From assembly GCA_963770545.1 (NCBI GenBank), contig CAVYQF010000043.1, positions 1 through 64,000 of the forward strand: DNA of 64,000 nucleotides, in the 5' to 3' direction. Positions within the stretch are counted from its first letter, which is position 1. Each line of letters begins with the position of its first letter. The notes below the pieces were generated by a model that was not told the origin of the DNA, searched no databases, and saw only the letters and a list, made by a program, of their open reading frames with translations. This document shows positions 39,917 to 48,199 of this stretch, piece after piece. The translations under genes and the position numbers were made by a program. Origin of the DNA: RYN-230 sp963770545 (lineage in GTDB: Bacteria; Actinomycetota; Actinomycetes; Streptosporangiales; Streptosporangiaceae).

Positions 39917-40196
39917 ATGAAAACGCTTGTCATCTGCCGGCCGCGGCCCGGGGTAACCGCACCTGACATTGCCGGGCATCGGGCCGCCGAGATGGCCGCG
40001 CTGGGGCAATTGAAAGCCGAGGGAACCCTGGTCGAGGGCTTACTCCCCGGGCGGTCCGGGCGCGGTCCTGATGTTCGAGGCGGACCGGGAAGCGGTCGAG
40101 GCCGTGGTCAGCGTGCGGCCGCTGGTCATGGCGAAGCTGATCGACACGGAGATCATCGCCCTGCAGCCGCTGCCCGGGCTCACGTCCTTATCCTGA
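39917..40196 (+). pseudogene. YCII-related small protein, frameshifted
   Basis: The first part (MKTLVICRPRPGVTAPDIAG, AAEMAALGQLKAEGTLVEG) and the second part (PGGPGAVLMFEADREAVEAV and RPLVMAKLIDTEIIALQPLP) together form a normal 90-residue muconolactone-isomerase/YCII-like ferredoxin fold. They lie in different frames. One extra base near 40037-40042, where EGGLL should read EAYS, breaks it. It is either a real frameshift or a base error. Confidence 0.7.
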
Positions 40197-40244
40197 CCGA
40201 TCCGCCTGATATGTGGACAGGCCACCGCAGGTCTGCTCCTTGGC

Positions 40245-40250
40245 TACATT
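40245..40250 (+). promoter_or_regulatory. -10 box TACATT, leaderless promoter
   Basis: TACATT lies 6 nt before the ATG at 40257. Confidence 0.5.
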
Positions 40251-40256
40251 CTGGGC

Positions 40257-40631
40257 ATGGACGAGAACCGGGCCCGCCGGGTAGCCGACGCACTGCGCGA
40301 CCGCGGCATCAATGCGCACCTGGCCAAGGCGAGTGTGGATCAGTACGGCGTGCGCGTCTCGCTGCCTGGCGGCCGCGAGGCCGAGTGGGACACCGACGGC
40401 ACCGCTGGCCTCGAGGCGCAGGTGATGCGGGACGGGATGCTGGTCGGTTACGTACCCCAGATCGAGGGGTCGGAGGACTTCGACGAGCAGCAGGTCATCG
40501 ACGCCATCGCCCGTACCGACTACGACCAGCCCATCGCGCGTCAGCGGGCGGCGGCGCCGCCGGCCGCCCCGTCGCTGCCCCGCGAGGGCGGGGTCTTCCG
40601 CCGCTTCCTGGACGGCTTCCGCTACCGCTAA
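40257..40631 (+). CDS. Conserved hypothetical protein
   Basis: 124 residues. A small alpha/beta domain (NRARRVADALRDRGINAHLA, GVRVSLPGGREAEWDTD and QVMRDGMLVGYVPQIEGSED) is followed by a proline/alanine-rich linker and a basic tail (GGVFRRFLDGFRYR). I recognise no named family. Leaderless promoter and a hairpin right after the stop mark it as an intact single-gene unit. Confidence 0.65.
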   Translation: MDENRARRVADALRDRGINAHLAKASVDQYGVRVSLPGGREAEWDTDGTAGLEAQVMRDGMLVGYVPQIEGSEDFDEQQVIDAIARTDYDQPIARQRAAAPPAAPSLPREGGVFRRFLDGFRYR

Positions 40632-40637
40632 CCCGAT

Positions 40638-40662
40638 CCGGGCGGTTGCCACCACCGCCCGG
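40638..40662 (+). terminator. Hairpin terminator, 9-bp stem
   Basis: CCGGGCGGT (40638-40646) pairs with ACCGCCCGG (40654-40662) around a 7-nt loop, 7 bp after the stop of the preceding gene. Confidence 0.6.
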
Positions 40663-40795
40663 GTCCCAGCCCTGACCCGGGTTCAGCCAGGACCGGTTCC
40701 AGCCGCTACCCGGGCTCAGCCCGAGCCTGGAGAGCACCGTCGGCGGCTACCTAGCTTCGCGCGGAGCCGAACGGCCTCAACCCGCCCGCAAACGC

Positions 40796-40903
40796 TTACG
40801 CCGAGGCGCCAAGCTCGCCAGCCAGAGCGGCCGCCAGCGTGGTTTTGCCTGACCCCGGCCAGCCGGCCACGAGCACGAACCAGTCCCGGGCGCCGGGTGC
40901 CGG
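40796..40903 (-). pseudogene. Orphan P-loop NTPase fragment
   Basis: A 35-codon open stretch between two stops reads RDWFVLVAGWPGSGKTTLAA and ALAGELGASA. This is a textbook Walker A strand-loop-helix of an AAA/kinase-type P-loop protein, with no start codon and no Walker B. Remnant of a deleted kinase-like gene. Confidence 0.5.
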
Positions 40904-41150
40904 TCAGCCGACACCCCCGCACTGCTACCCGGTGACCGGGATCAGATCCACGGAGGGGCCGGCCGCCCGGCGCCGACTTTTCCTACGGAACGTGCGCTTT
41001 TTCGGGGTGTTTTGTCCGGTTCGACGCACGGCGAGCGTGAAAAGTGGGTGAGAGGGGCCAGTGGGACGTGTGGGATCCAGGCGGGGCGGGGGGACCTGGG
41101 CGGAGTGGGGCGGGGGACCTGGGCAGAGCGGGGGGCGCGGCCTAGAACAC

Positions 41151-41819
41151 TTAGATCTCGCGGGGCGCGTGAGCTCCCCGGACGGTCACCACGGCGAGCC
41201 CGGCGGCGAAGACCAGCCCGGCACAGAGAGCCCCGCCGAGGTCGTGCGGTGGCCGGGACGGCCAGAGCCACGGCGTGGTCCAGTCCCAGCTCACCGCGAA
41301 CAGGGCCACGATCATGTACGCCATCGGGCCCACCCAGGCCAGCGCGCCCCCGATGACCGCGGCTAGGACCAGGCCGATGCCGGTCATTCCGGCCGTGTTG
41401 CGCAGGATGTCCAGCGTGCCGCCGGGCAACTGCTCGGCGGCCGCACCGGCACACAAAGCGCCGACGGCCGCCGCGGTGAGTCCCACCGCAGTCCCCAGCC
41501 GCAGGTAGGGCAGCCATCGCCCGGTGGCCCGCTCCGGGTCGCCGAACGGGCTCTGGGCGCTGACGGCGATGACGGATGCGGCCCCGGCCTCCAGAACCAC
41601 GGCCAGCTCTTGCGCGCCGGGCCCGCTGCCCAGGCTCCAGTGCCAGTACAGCGCGGCCCGCAGCACGAGCCCGCAGAGGGCCAGCGCCGCCAGGGCCCCC
41701 GGCACCCGGCGGCTGGCCAGGTGCAGTCGCATCAGCCGCAGGCCGGCCAGATCCAGGAGCCGCCGTGGCCGGGGCGCCTCCGCGCGAGGCTCTGGTTTCC
41801 GCAGGCCGGCGGCGGTCAC
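41151..41819 (-). CDS. ABC transporter-associated membrane protein
   Basis: 222 residues with about six hydrophobic helices (for example VPGALAALALCGLVLRAALY, LGTAVGLTAAAVGALCAGAA and LAVVTVRGAHAP at the end). The GTG at 41819 overlaps the upstream permease stop by GTGA and fixes the start; the longer in-frame upstream frame is antisense-like. It is the last gene of the sigma factor/ABC operon and is likely a second permease subunit. Confidence 0.75.
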   Translation of the reverse strand: MTAAGLRKPEPRAEAPRPRRLLDLAGLRLMRLHLASRRVPGALAALALCGLVLRAALYWHWSLGSGPGAQELAVVLEAGAASVIAVSAQSPFGDPERATGRWLPYLRLGTAVGLTAAAVGALCAGAAAEQLPGGTLDILRNTAGMTGIGLVLAAVIGGALAWVGPMAYMIVALFAVSWDWTTPWLWPSRPPHDLGGALCAGLVFAAGLAVVTVRGAHAPREI

Positions 41820-43279
41820 GGCAGCTGGGCCAGGGTGATGCGACCGGCCCGCAGCGCGGCCAGGTGAGCGGCGAGCCAGGCCTGCCGGGCGGCTGGGGAC
41901 AGCGCGGCGAACCGCCCGGTCGCGGCGGTCATCGCCGGGCTCTGTGGTCCATACCCATGGCCGGGCGGCTCCCACTGCGTGCCAATCGCCTTCTGCAGCA
42001 CCGTCTGGACCACCTGCTGCGCCGGTGTGCCGCCCTGGCCGACGAATCCCCGGGGACCGGCAATGAAGGCCGCGACGAAGATGTCCTGCAAATTCTGGGT
42101 AACGTCTCTGGTGGTCTGCCCGAAAGCCGAGCCCAGCACGGGCATGGAGTAGTAGAGCACCGGCGGCGAGCCGCCGAACTCACCGGTCGGAATGCTCAGG
42201 GTCGGGTCGCCCATCTGCGTGATCCGGACGGGCGCGCCCGGCAGGCCAGCCACTTCGCGGAGCACGGGGCGGAAGGCGGCCGTCACGTCGCCGGCGTACG
42301 CCCGGTAGGCCGGGTGCACGCAGACTGGTACCCGGCCGATGGGGCTGCACACCGGGGTGAACGTGATCAGCCGGTCGTTGGCCGCGTCGTGCAGAGCGGG
42401 GATGACTTCGCCAGCGGGACCTTGGTGAGCCGTGCCGACCAGCCCGATGGCGGTCCCGGCCGCGGCCAGGCCGGCCACGCCGAGCACGGCTGCGGCCCGG
42501 CGCAGCCGCGGCCCGGCGTCGGCGGCCTGGGCCAGGCCCAAGGCGCCGAGGACCACGGCGGTGAGCCCGAGCAGGAACATCAGCTGCGCGATGGCCACGT
42601 CAGGCAGGTAGTGATAGAAAACCCCGACGTCTTGGGGGGGCACCGAGGTGGTCGGTGACAGCAGCGCGTACACGCTGGACTGGCCGACCGCGTTGTTGAA
42701 TCCCTCTAGGGACAGGATGAACGCGCCGAGCGCGGCCAGCGGCGCGGTGAACCGGCTGGGGAACAGGACTCCAACCGCGAACCCCAGGGCGCTAATCACG
42801 GCCAACTCGGCGCAGCCGGCGGCCACCGGCCACCACAGCGGATGACCCCAGGTCGCTTGCGTAGCGGTAAGGCCGTAGATCACCGCCACGCCGCACAGAT
42901 AGAGGATGACGGCCCAGATAGTCGTGGCGGCCCAGGTCACCAGCCAGGCCGCCCAGCGGGGCCGGGGGGTCGCCGTGACCAGGTCGGCGGTATGACGCCG
43001 GCTGTCCCGTGAGCCCATCCAGGCGGCCACGCCGGCCACGAACGCCACGAAGTCAGGCAGCAGCTTGTTGACCACCACGGAGGCCCGCAGGTCCCACAGC
43101 GGCGGATAATCCATGGCCGTCCGGAAGGGGTCGAACACGAACAGCGCGGCGAGGAGGGGAAACATCCAGGGCATCGCGTTGCGGCGCAGTTCCAGCCACA
43201 GCAGCCGCCCCAGCGACATCGGGGACGGGCGCCCAGTGCTCGGCGGCCGGGGCCGCGCGGGAGCTTCGGCGACGGTCAT
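41816..43279 (-). CDS. ABC-type permease subunit with C-terminal extracytoplasmic region
   Basis: 487 residues. Six or more helices in the first 300 residues (WLELRRNAMPWMFPLLAALF, WAATTIWAVILYLCGVAVIY, LGLTAVVLGALGLAQ). Residues about 300-487 are mostly soluble (DAANDRLITFTPVCSPIGRV, PVLREVAGLPGAPVRITQMG), probably outside the membrane. No standard permease domain name fits exactly, but the operon position behind the ATPase (ATGA overlap) makes it the exporter's membrane part. Confidence 0.75.
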   Translation of the reverse strand: MTVAEAPARPRPPSTGRPSPMSLGRLLWLELRRNAMPWMFPLLAALFVFDPFRTAMDYPPLWDLRASVVVNKLLPDFVAFVAGVAAWMGSRDSRRHTADLVTATPRPRWAAWLVTWAATTIWAVILYLCGVAVIYGLTATQATWGHPLWWPVAAGCAELAVISALGFAVGVLFPSRFTAPLAALGAFILSLEGFNNAVGQSSVYALLSPTTSVPPQDVGVFYHYLPDVAIAQLMFLLGLTAVVLGALGLAQAADAGPRLRRAAAVLGVAGLAAAGTAIGLVGTAHQGPAGEVIPALHDAANDRLITFTPVCSPIGRVPVCVHPAYRAYAGDVTAAFRPVLREVAGLPGAPVRITQMGDPTLSIPTGEFGGSPPVLYYSMPVLGSAFGQTTRDVTQNLQDIFVAAFIAGPRGFVGQGGTPAQQVVQTVLQKAIGTQWEPPGHGYGPQSPAMTAATGRFAALSPAARQAWLAAHLAALRAGRITLAQLP

Positions 43280-44019
43280 GACCGGGCCTCCGTCAGGACC
43301 GCGCTGTACCCGCGCTCGAGCGGGGCGTCGCCCACCCCGTGCCCCTCGCCCCGGGCGGTAAGCTCATCCGGGGTGCCCCGGAAGACGATCTTGCCCTGGT
43401 TCATCAGCGCGACCTCGGTGCAGGCGGCGCCGACGTCTTCGACCAGGTGGGTGCTGACCACGACCGAGGCCCGCTGGCCGAGGTCGCGGAGCAGTGAGCG
43501 GAAGGCCACCCGCTGCTCCGGGTCCAGCCCGGCGGTCGGTTCATCGAGCAGAAGCAGCTCGGGCTCGTTCACGATGGCCTGGGCGATGCCGACCCGGCGC
43601 AGCATCCCCCCGGACAGGGTGCGCAGCTTGGCCTTGGCCTTATCCCCCAGGTCAAGCTGCTCGATCGCGCCCGCGACAGCCCGGGGGACCCGGGCCGTGG
43701 GCATCTCCTTCAGCAGCGCGAAGTACTCGACGAACTCCACCACGGTGAAGGACGGGTAGTAGCCCAGGTTCTGCGGCAGGTACCCGAGGCGGCGCCGGAT
43801 CTCCCGGCGCGGTCCGTAGGCACCCGGGTCGCGGTCCAGCAGCCGCATTTTCCCTGAGGACGGCGGGAGCACCGTGGCCATCATCCGCAGCAGCGACGTC
43901 TTGCCGGCCCCATTGGGGCCGAGCAGCCCGAAGACCCCCGGGCCGGCCTGCAGGTCCACCCCGGCGACGGCCTGGTTCCGGCCGAAACGCCGGGTCAGGC
44001 CGTCGATCTCGATGTTCAT
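43276..44019 (-). CDS. ABC exporter ATPase
   Basis: 247 residues. Walker A GPNGAGKTSLLRMMATVL, Q-loop YLPQNLGYYPSFTVVEFVEY, signature LSGGMLRRVGIAQAIV, Walker B LLLLDEPTAGLDPEQR and VVSTHLVEDVGAAC are intact. This is the daunorubicin/NatA-like exporter group. The ATG at 44019 is chosen; it overlaps both neighbours by ATGA. Third gene of a five-gene operon led by an ECF sigma factor. Confidence 0.92.
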   Translation of the reverse strand: MNIEIDGLTRRFGRNQAVAGVDLQAGPGVFGLLGPNGAGKTSLLRMMATVLPPSSGKMRLLDRDPGAYGPRREIRRRLGYLPQNLGYYPSFTVVEFVEYFALLKEMPTARVPRAVAGAIEQLDLGDKAKAKLRTLSGGMLRRVGIAQAIVNEPELLLLDEPTAGLDPEQRVAFRSLLRDLGQRASVVVSTHLVEDVGAACTEVALMNQGKIVFRGTPDELTARGEGHGVGDAPLERGYSAVLTEARS

Positions 44020-44723
44020 GGCGTTCCTCTCGGAGTCCGGCTCGCATACACGACGATCGCGCCGCAGCACACTGCGCACGCCAGGTAGAAAAAGACGAAT
44101 AGGGAGTCGGTGAAGGCGGCGGTGAGCGGCCCGGCGGCCCGGGCGGACAGAACCGTGATGGCCCAGCCGCCCAGGCCCGCGGCCACGCCCACGTTCGCGG
44201 ACTGCGACAACGTGGCCGCGGCCAGCGCCAGGGCGCACACCGCGGTCATCGGGATCAGCCACCCGAACGTGACCGCGGCCGCGGCCCCCGACGCGGCCGC
44301 GGCCGCCAGTCCCAGGACCGCATTCAGGCCGAACACGGCGAGCGCCCGGACCAGCAGCACCATCCGGTCGCTGATGGCCATGCTCCGCGACAGCTCCCAG
44401 GCTGGATCGATCCCGGGCCCGTAGGCGTAGGCGATACCCGCCGCCGCCACGGCGGGAGCCAGCAGCTCCACCAACGGCTTCCCGGTGCCCAGGGAGGCCA
44501 GCAGTCCGGCGCCCAGCACCACCACGGTGGCGATGACCCACCCCAGCAGCAGTGACGGCGTGGTCACCAGCGCCCGGGCCAGGCCGGGTGAGCGCAGCAG
44601 GCGCCGGGCCAGCCGCTCAGTCCATCCCGGCTGGCGGCGCCACACCTGGGCGGCGACCCCGGTCCACACCCTCCCCAGGTCGACATCGGCCGGCGCCGCG
44701 TCCCACCCCGGTCGTTCACTCAT
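44016..44723 (-). CDS. Membrane protein between the sigma factor and ABC genes (putative anti-sigma)
   Basis: 235 residues. A cytoplasmic N-terminus of about 55 residues (APADVDLGRVWTGVAAQVWR, PGWTERLARRLLRSPGLARA) is followed by five or six helices. There is no HxxxCxxC zinc-binding anti-sigma domain. Position directly behind the sigma gene, with overlapping start, suggests it restrains the sigma factor or couples it to the transporter. That is an inference. Confidence 0.65.
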   Translation of the reverse strand: MSERPGWDAAPADVDLGRVWTGVAAQVWRRQPGWTERLARRLLRSPGLARALVTTPSLLLGWVIATVVVLGAGLLASLGTGKPLVELLAPAVAAAGIAYAYGPGIDPAWELSRSMAISDRMVLLVRALAVFGLNAVLGLAAAAASGAAAAVTFGWLIPMTAVCALALAAATLSQSANVGVAAGLGGWAITVLSARAAGPLTAAFTDSLFVFFYLACAVCCGAIVVYASRTPRGTP

Positions 44724-45274
44724 CGCGGTCCTCCCTCCGCGGCCGGGCGGCGGCCCAGCGCCGCCCGCAACTGCCGCCGGGCCCGGTGCGCGCGGCTCTT
44801 GACCGTGCCCTCCGGGATCCCCATCAGCCGTGCCACCTCGGCCACCGGCCGGTCCTCGACGTACATGAGCTGCCAGACATCACGGTCAGGGCTGCCCTCC
44901 GGCCCGAGCGCGGTGACCGCCTCGGTGATCTGGGCCCGCGACAGTGCCGCCTCGGCCGGGTCGCTGGCGTACCGCCCGTCCGCCTCGGTCACCGCAGGCA
45001 GCAGCAGCGTGGCCGGACCCCGGCGGCGCAGGAACAGGGCGGCCTGCCGCCGCGCGATCCCCCACATCCAGGCTCCGGGTGGACTCTGCGGCCGGTACCC
45101 CCCGGCCCCCTTCCACACCCCGAGGAAGGTCTCCTGCAAGACGTCCTCGACGTCGGTGGCGGACAGCACCGACCGGAGCCGGGCCGCCAGCCACGGCGCG
45201 TGCCGGCTGAACAGCTCCCGCAGCGCCGCGTCATCGCCGGCCGCCACCCGGGCCACCAGCTCCTCGTCGTCCAT
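44720..45274 (-). CDS. ECF RNA polymerase sigma factor
   Basis: 184 residues. Region 2: VARVAAGDDAALRELFSRHA, then VEDVLQETFLGVWKGAGGYR and WMWGIARRQAALFLRRR. Region 4: SPDRDVWQLMYVEDRPVAEV and MGIPEGTVKSRAHRARRQLR. It directs polymerase to promoters that probably include its own operon. ATG 45274 is chosen (MDDEELVARVA); 12 upstream residues in frame lack support. First of five overlapping genes down to 41151. Confidence 0.9.
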   Translation of the reverse strand: MDDEELVARVAAGDDAALRELFSRHAPWLAARLRSVLSATDVEDVLQETFLGVWKGAGGYRPQSPPGAWMWGIARRQAALFLRRRGPATLLLPAVTEADGRYASDPAEAALSRAQITEAVTALGPEGSPDRDVWQLMYVEDRPVAEVARLMGIPEGTVKSRAHRARRQLRAALGRRPAAEGGPR

Positions 45275-45444
45275 CGCCCCTCTATTGCACCCCGGGGGCG
45301 CAAGGTTCACGAGGACGGGCGGAAATTAGCGCACCGGCACGGAGAGAGGCGGCCGCCGCCCGGCGGGGAGCATCATCGATGCCCCCGCGCACCCGGCCAG
45401 CATCCCCACCCAGGGCAAGCCGGAACCGGGCGGCAGCCGCCGGC

Positions 45445-46470
45445 TTAGCGGCTCGTCTGCGGCGAAGGGACCGGGGACGTCCCCACCTGGTCGGCGCTCG
45501 CCTGGGCGCCGGGATGACCGGCTTCCGCGGCGGCCTCGCGCTCGGTTTCCGCGTTGATCTCGCCGCCGACCAGCACGGCCAGGCCGGCCAGGTACAGCCA
45601 GAAGATCAGGATGACCACACCCGCGAACGCGCCGTACGTGTTGCCGTAATGGCCGAACTTGGCCACGTAGAACCTGAAGCCCAGGGAGGCGGCCACGAAG
45701 ATGACGGTCCCGACGACCCCGCCGGTGCTCACCCACTGCCAGCGGGGGCTCTCCCGGTTGGGCGCGAGGTAGTAGTAGACCGAGAACAACAGCGAGATGA
45801 CGATGACCGTCAGCACCCAGCGGACCACCGTCCAAGCGATTACGAAGGCCGACCCGGCGAACGGGACGTGCCCCTCGATGGCCGAGCCAATCGAGGTCCC
45901 GAACACGATCAGCGCCGAGGCGATGCCCCCCAGCACGGCGGTGGCGATCATCAGCCCGAATGCGATCAGCCGCTTCGGGATGAACTTCCGGTTAACCGGT
46001 ACCTCGTAGGCGATGTCCAGGCCGGTCTCCAGCGCGACCATGCCCCCGGACGCGCTCCAGACCGCGATCAGGAGGCCGACGATCAGGGCGGTCAGCGAGC
46101 CTTTGTGATCCCCCGACGCGCTGCTGACCGCCTGGGTGAAGACTTTGGAGGCACCCGGGGGCAGCTGCTTCTTCAGCCCGCTCACCAGCGTGGTCAGCGT
46201 GCCCGATCCGACGTGGATCAGGCTGATCAGGCCCAGCGCCGCGATGAGCGCCGGGAACAGGGCCAGGAACCAGTGATAAGCCAGGCTGCTCGCGGTCATC
46301 GAGCAGCGGTCCCGGGCAAACTTCTTCCCGGTGCGCTTGAGCGTGTTCCGCCAGCCGGTCACGCCCAGCTCCAGGGGCGAGTCGGGGCCACCGGATACCT
46401 CGCACTCCGGCGGGATGCTCCGCTGCGGATCAGCGGGCGGCGCGGACATGCGCTCGCGGTTGCGTGCCAT
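45445..46470 (-). CDS. YihY/BrkB-family membrane protein
   Basis: A 341-residue inner-membrane protein of the YihY/virulence factor BrkB family. A cytoplasmic leader of about 50 residues precedes RDRCSMTASSLAYHWFLALF, the conserved first helix, followed by five more helices including VYYYLAPNRESPRWQWVSTG, the hallmark loop, and YGNTYGAFAGVVILIFWLYL. Function in the family is not settled. The C-terminal tail is charged and disordered. Confidence 0.9.
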   Translation of the reverse strand: MARNRERMSAPPADPQRSIPPECEVSGGPDSPLELGVTGWRNTLKRTGKKFARDRCSMTASSLAYHWFLALFPALIAALGLISLIHVGSGTLTTLVSGLKKQLPPGASKVFTQAVSSASGDHKGSLTALIVGLLIAVWSASGGMVALETGLDIAYEVPVNRKFIPKRLIAFGLMIATAVLGGIASALIVFGTSIGSAIEGHVPFAGSAFVIAWTVVRWVLTVIVISLLFSVYYYLAPNRESPRWQWVSTGGVVGTVIFVAASLGFRFYVAKFGHYGNTYGAFAGVVILIFWLYLAGLAVLVGGEINAETEREAAAEAGHPGAQASADQVGTSPVPSPQTSR

Positions 46471-46591
46471 GGGTGGATCTCCCCTGTCGGCCGGACCGCC
46501 TGCGCTGCCTGCAGTTGGCGCGAAGCGGCTACCCAGAGGCAGCGAGGCAAAACGGGTCGGACCGCAGATGCCGCTGACCAGACGACGGCGC

Positions 46592-46647
46592 TCAGGTGCC
46601 AGTGCTCAAATGCCAGTGCTCAAATGCCAGTGCTCAAATGCCAGTGC
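46592..46647. repeat. Four copies of a 14-bp repeat
   Basis: TCAGGTGCCAGTGC followed by three exact TCAAATGCCAGTGC units, abutting the stop codon of the oxidoreductase gene. Since 14 is not a multiple of 3, copy changes would alter any overlapping frame, but the array is outside the coding region. Confidence 0.9.
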
Positions 46648-47568
46648 TCAGGTGAGCAGGACGATCTTGCCGAGCAGGTGACCCTGCTCCAGCCGCCGGT
46701 AGGCGTCCTGCACCTCGGCCAGCGGAAAGGTCGCGGCGACCGGAACCTCCAACTCGCCCGCGGCGACCAGCCCGGCCAGTTCGGCCAGCACCGCGGCGCT
46801 GGAGCCGGCGGCGCTGCCCTCGGCCTTGATCCCGTACTTCTCCACGGCCTCGAAGTTGGCGATCGTGTCCACCCGGGAGGGCTGGACAGCCAGATCCTCG
46901 ACGGCCATCCGCACATAGTCCCCGCCGACGGTGTCGATGAAGGCGTCGACCCGGCTGGCGGCCGCCCGGATCCGGGCGGCCACTCCCTCGCCATAGCTGA
47001 CCGGGATCACCCCGTGCGCGCTGAGCCACGCGTGGTGCGGCTCGCTGGCCAGGCCAATCACCGTGGCCCCGGCCCGCCGGGCCAGCTGGACCGCGATCGA
47101 GCCGACCCCGCCAGCCGCGCCGGCCACCACCACGGTGTCGCCGGGGCTGAGCGCGACCGCCCGCACCGCCGCGTACGCGGTGGCCCCGGCCACGAACAGG
47201 CTTCCGGCGACGTCCCACGGCACCCCGGCCGGCTTGGGGGTCAGGTCCCCCGCCTCGGTCAGGACGTACTCAGCCTGGCTGGCCCGGTTGTCGGTCCAGC
47301 CGAGGACCTCATCCCCGGCCGCAAAGCCCGTCACCCCGGGTCCGGTCTCAGCCACCACCCCGGCCAGGTCGCTGCCCTGGCCCGAGGGAAACGTGGCCGG
47401 CCACCGCGCGTCCAGCAGGCCCGCCCGGATCTTGGCCTCACCGGGGTTGATCCCGGCCGCCTTGACCTGGACGAGTACCTGCCCCTCGCCCGGTACGGGC
47501 CGGGGCACGTCCTCGATCGTGAGCACGTCGATCCCGCCGTAGTGGTCGAACCGCACTGCCTTCGGCAT
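46648..47568 (-). CDS. NADP-dependent quinone oxidoreductase-like MDR enzyme
   Basis: 306 residues without zinc motifs. AVRFDHYGGIDVLTIEDVPR opens the family, AGINPGEAKIRAGL follows, and the coenzyme loop is VVVAGAAGGVGSIAVQLARR with YGEGVAARIRAAASRVDAFI. The end, LEQGHLLGKIVLLT, is typical of the zeta-crystallin/QOR-like group. It probably reduces quinones or enals with NADPH. RBS GGAG upstream of the ATG. Confidence 0.9.
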   Translation of the reverse strand: MPKAVRFDHYGGIDVLTIEDVPRPVPGEGQVLVQVKAAGINPGEAKIRAGLLDARWPATFPSGQGSDLAGVVAETGPGVTGFAAGDEVLGWTDNRASQAEYVLTEAGDLTPKPAGVPWDVAGSLFVAGATAYAAVRAVALSPGDTVVVAGAAGGVGSIAVQLARRAGATVIGLASEPHHAWLSAHGVIPVSYGEGVAARIRAAASRVDAFIDTVGGDYVRMAVEDLAVQPSRVDTIANFEAVEKYGIKAEGSAAGSSAAVLAELAGLVAAGELEVPVAATFPLAEVQDAYRRLEQGHLLGKIVLLT

Positions 47569-47692
47569 CGCTTCTCCGTTCTCCGGCTCCGGGTGGCCCG
47601 GCTGCGAGCAGCCCCGGGCTGGCTCGGTCCGCCGTCCCAGGTTCCGCCAACCCCGGTGCGCTCCCGGTTATGCCCGGATTCGGGCCAGACGG

Positions 47693-47698
47693 CAGAAT
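47693..47698 (+). promoter_or_regulatory. -10 box CAGAAT, leaderless promoter
   Basis: CAGAAT lies 6 nt before the ATG at 47705. Confidence 0.4.
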
Positions 47699-47704
47699 CA
47701 GGTC

Positions 47705-48049
47705 ATGGTGACCCTGGCCGAGGTACGTGCCGTGGCGCTTGCCCTGCCCCGCACGGAAGAACACCTGATCCGCGACTGGGTCAAGTTCCGGGTCGGCCGG
47801 ATCGTCTACGTGGCCTTCTCCCCCGACGAGACGATCATCGGCTTCGGGTTCCCCCGGGACGAGCGCCCCGCGCTGATCGCGGCCGAGCCAGAGCGGTTCT
47901 TCCTGCACCGCCCGAGCGATCAGCGCTATCAGTGGATCGACGCGTGGACGCAGGCTCTCGGGCCGGCCGAGATGCGCGAACTCGTGACGGACGCCTGGCG
48001 CATGGTCGTGCCCAAGCGGGTGGCCGCCGCCTGCCTGGGCTGCTCGTGA
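47705..48049 (+). CDS. MmcQ/YjbR-family protein
   Basis: A 114-residue relative of the gene at 11354. VTLAEVRAVALALPRTEEHL, VKFRVGRIVYVAFSPDE, ERFFLHRPSDQRYQWIDAWT and ELVTDAWRMVVPKRVAAACL cover the whole small fold. Function is unknown. Divergent from the oxidoreductase gene at 47568. Confidence 0.8.
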   Translation: MVTLAEVRAVALALPRTEEHLIRDWVKFRVGRIVYVAFSPDETIIGFGFPRDERPALIAAEPERFFLHRPSDQRYQWIDAWTQALGPAEMRELVTDAWRMVVPKRVAAACLGCS

Positions 48050-48199
48050 GTAATCTGGGAGTGATTGGACAAGATTAGCCCGTTTTGAGATTGGGCTAGC
48101 CTCGCGGGCAATTGAGCCACCCTCACGCGCAGCGGGCCTGCGGATCCGCCGTCTAAATGACCGGACAACCCCCGGACATGCCCTATTCCGGGATTAACC

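Larger units (their letters stand above)
40632..41150. other. 519-bp stretch without an intact gene
   Basis: Holds a hairpin terminator (40638-40662), an orphan P-loop fragment (40796-40903, minus strand), and near 41076-41125 two imperfect copies of a G-rich unit containing GGGGACCTGGGC. Nothing else convincing. Confidence 0.55.

Noticed and set aside
41151..45274. Antibiotic biosynthetic gene cluster
   Set aside because: There are exporters and regulators but no PKS, NRPS, terpene or RiPP core genes in the window, so the transport operons cannot be called part of a cluster.
45379..48078. An 899-codon open frame on the plus strand
   Set aside because: Antisense to the BrkB-like and quinone-oxidoreductase genes. 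Shadow of GC-rich codons, no domain.
48076..48098. Hairpin TAGCCC / GGGCTA after the YjbR-like gene
   Set aside because: Only a 6-bp stem with an 11-nt loop and no T-tract; too weak to call a terminator.
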